Assembly: GCA_044338255.1 (NCBI GenBank) | Contig: JBIILZ010000175.1 | Span: forward strand, 1 to 5,699 | Reading direction: 5' to 3' | DNA length: 5,699 nt | From: CAIUVD01 sp044338255 | GTDB lineage: Bacteria > Planctomycetota > UBA11346 | Shown: positions 5,583 through 5,699 of the stretch, piece after piece | Layout of the letters: the number at the start of each line of letters is the position of its first letter | Numbering within the stretch: the first letter of the stretch is position 1 | Notes under the pieces: model-generated | What the model saw: only the letters and a program-made list of their open reading frames with translations | What the model was told of the DNA's origin: nothing | Database searches by the model: none | Translations under genes and position numbers: made by a program

Positions 5583-5699
5583 TCAGGCGGCCTTCCGATA
5601 ATCCTTTGAAGACTTGGCTTTTGTCGTCATCGGCACCTTCGGCAACCACGGCCTCCCGGCCAGCGCCAGGGCGATGGCAGCGCACGGGTCGACCCCGTT
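5583..5699 (-). CDS. Possible C-terminal end of an unidentified ORF (partial)
   Basis: A minus-strand frame enters from the right edge and stops with TGA at 5583-5585. Its 38 residues begin NGVDPCAAIALALAGRPW and end MTTKAKSSKDYRKAA. GC-rich third positions in the first half suggest coding, and base composition changes sharply just past the stop. The NGVDP string recalls the region near the C-terminus of IS66-type transposases, but the following residues do not match, so no family is assigned. Confidence 0.25.
   Translation of the reverse strand, partial: NGVDPCAAIALALAGRPWLPKVPMTTKAKSSKDYRKAA

Noticed and set aside
5353..5685. 110-residue minus-strand frame at the right edge
   Set aside because: It overlaps the end of the peptidase gene, is Ser/Cys-rich with no motif, and crosses the less GC-rich region without coding character.

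Overview
The window is GC-rich bacterial DNA. It carries four convincing protein genes, the 3' end of a group II intron at its left edge, a decayed stretch in the middle and a less GC-rich, apparently gene-poor right edge. The best taxonomic hint is the small GGQ release-factor-like gene. Its short form, lacking codon-recognition domains and ending in a conserved non-basic tail, is a type I associate with Planctomycetota and related PVC bacteria. The large M1 peptidase with HEAT-like repeats and a C-terminal coiled coil is compatible with that. This placement is an inference of modest confidence.

Layout, left to right. Positions 1-92 are the 3' end of a group II intron (domain V, then domain VI with a bulged branch-point A); its reverse transcriptase would lie off the window. 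A 119-base leader with a good Shine-Dalgarno site leads into a secreted or inner-membrane DUF350 protein (212-874, +). Fourteen bases later comes a release-factor-like GGQ protein (889-1377, +), probably co-transcribed and translationally coupled. Two bases beyond its stop, and convergent with it, ends a membrane-anchored Ala/Pro-rich repeat protein (1380-2081, -), which carries a perfect 15-bp minisatellite near its 3' end.

Positions 2082-2848 hold no intact gene. On the minus strand, plausible protein segments appear in different frames: a metallo-beta-lactamase-fold fragment, a hydrophobic membrane segment and a short hydrophilic C-terminal piece. This looks like one or more decayed genes, or a run of assembly indels. 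Positions 2849-5356 (+) encode a complete M1 zinc aminopeptidase with every catalytic residue present. The final 340 bases are visibly less GC-rich and hold at most the tail of a minus-strand ORF entering from the right.

Functionally these are mostly unrelated housekeeping or accessory genes: membrane protein, ribosome rescue or release, envelope repeat protein, and peptide degradation. I see no defence island, CRISPR array, tRNA or rRNA. The most notable points are the intron boundary, the repeat protein and the frame-broken interval.
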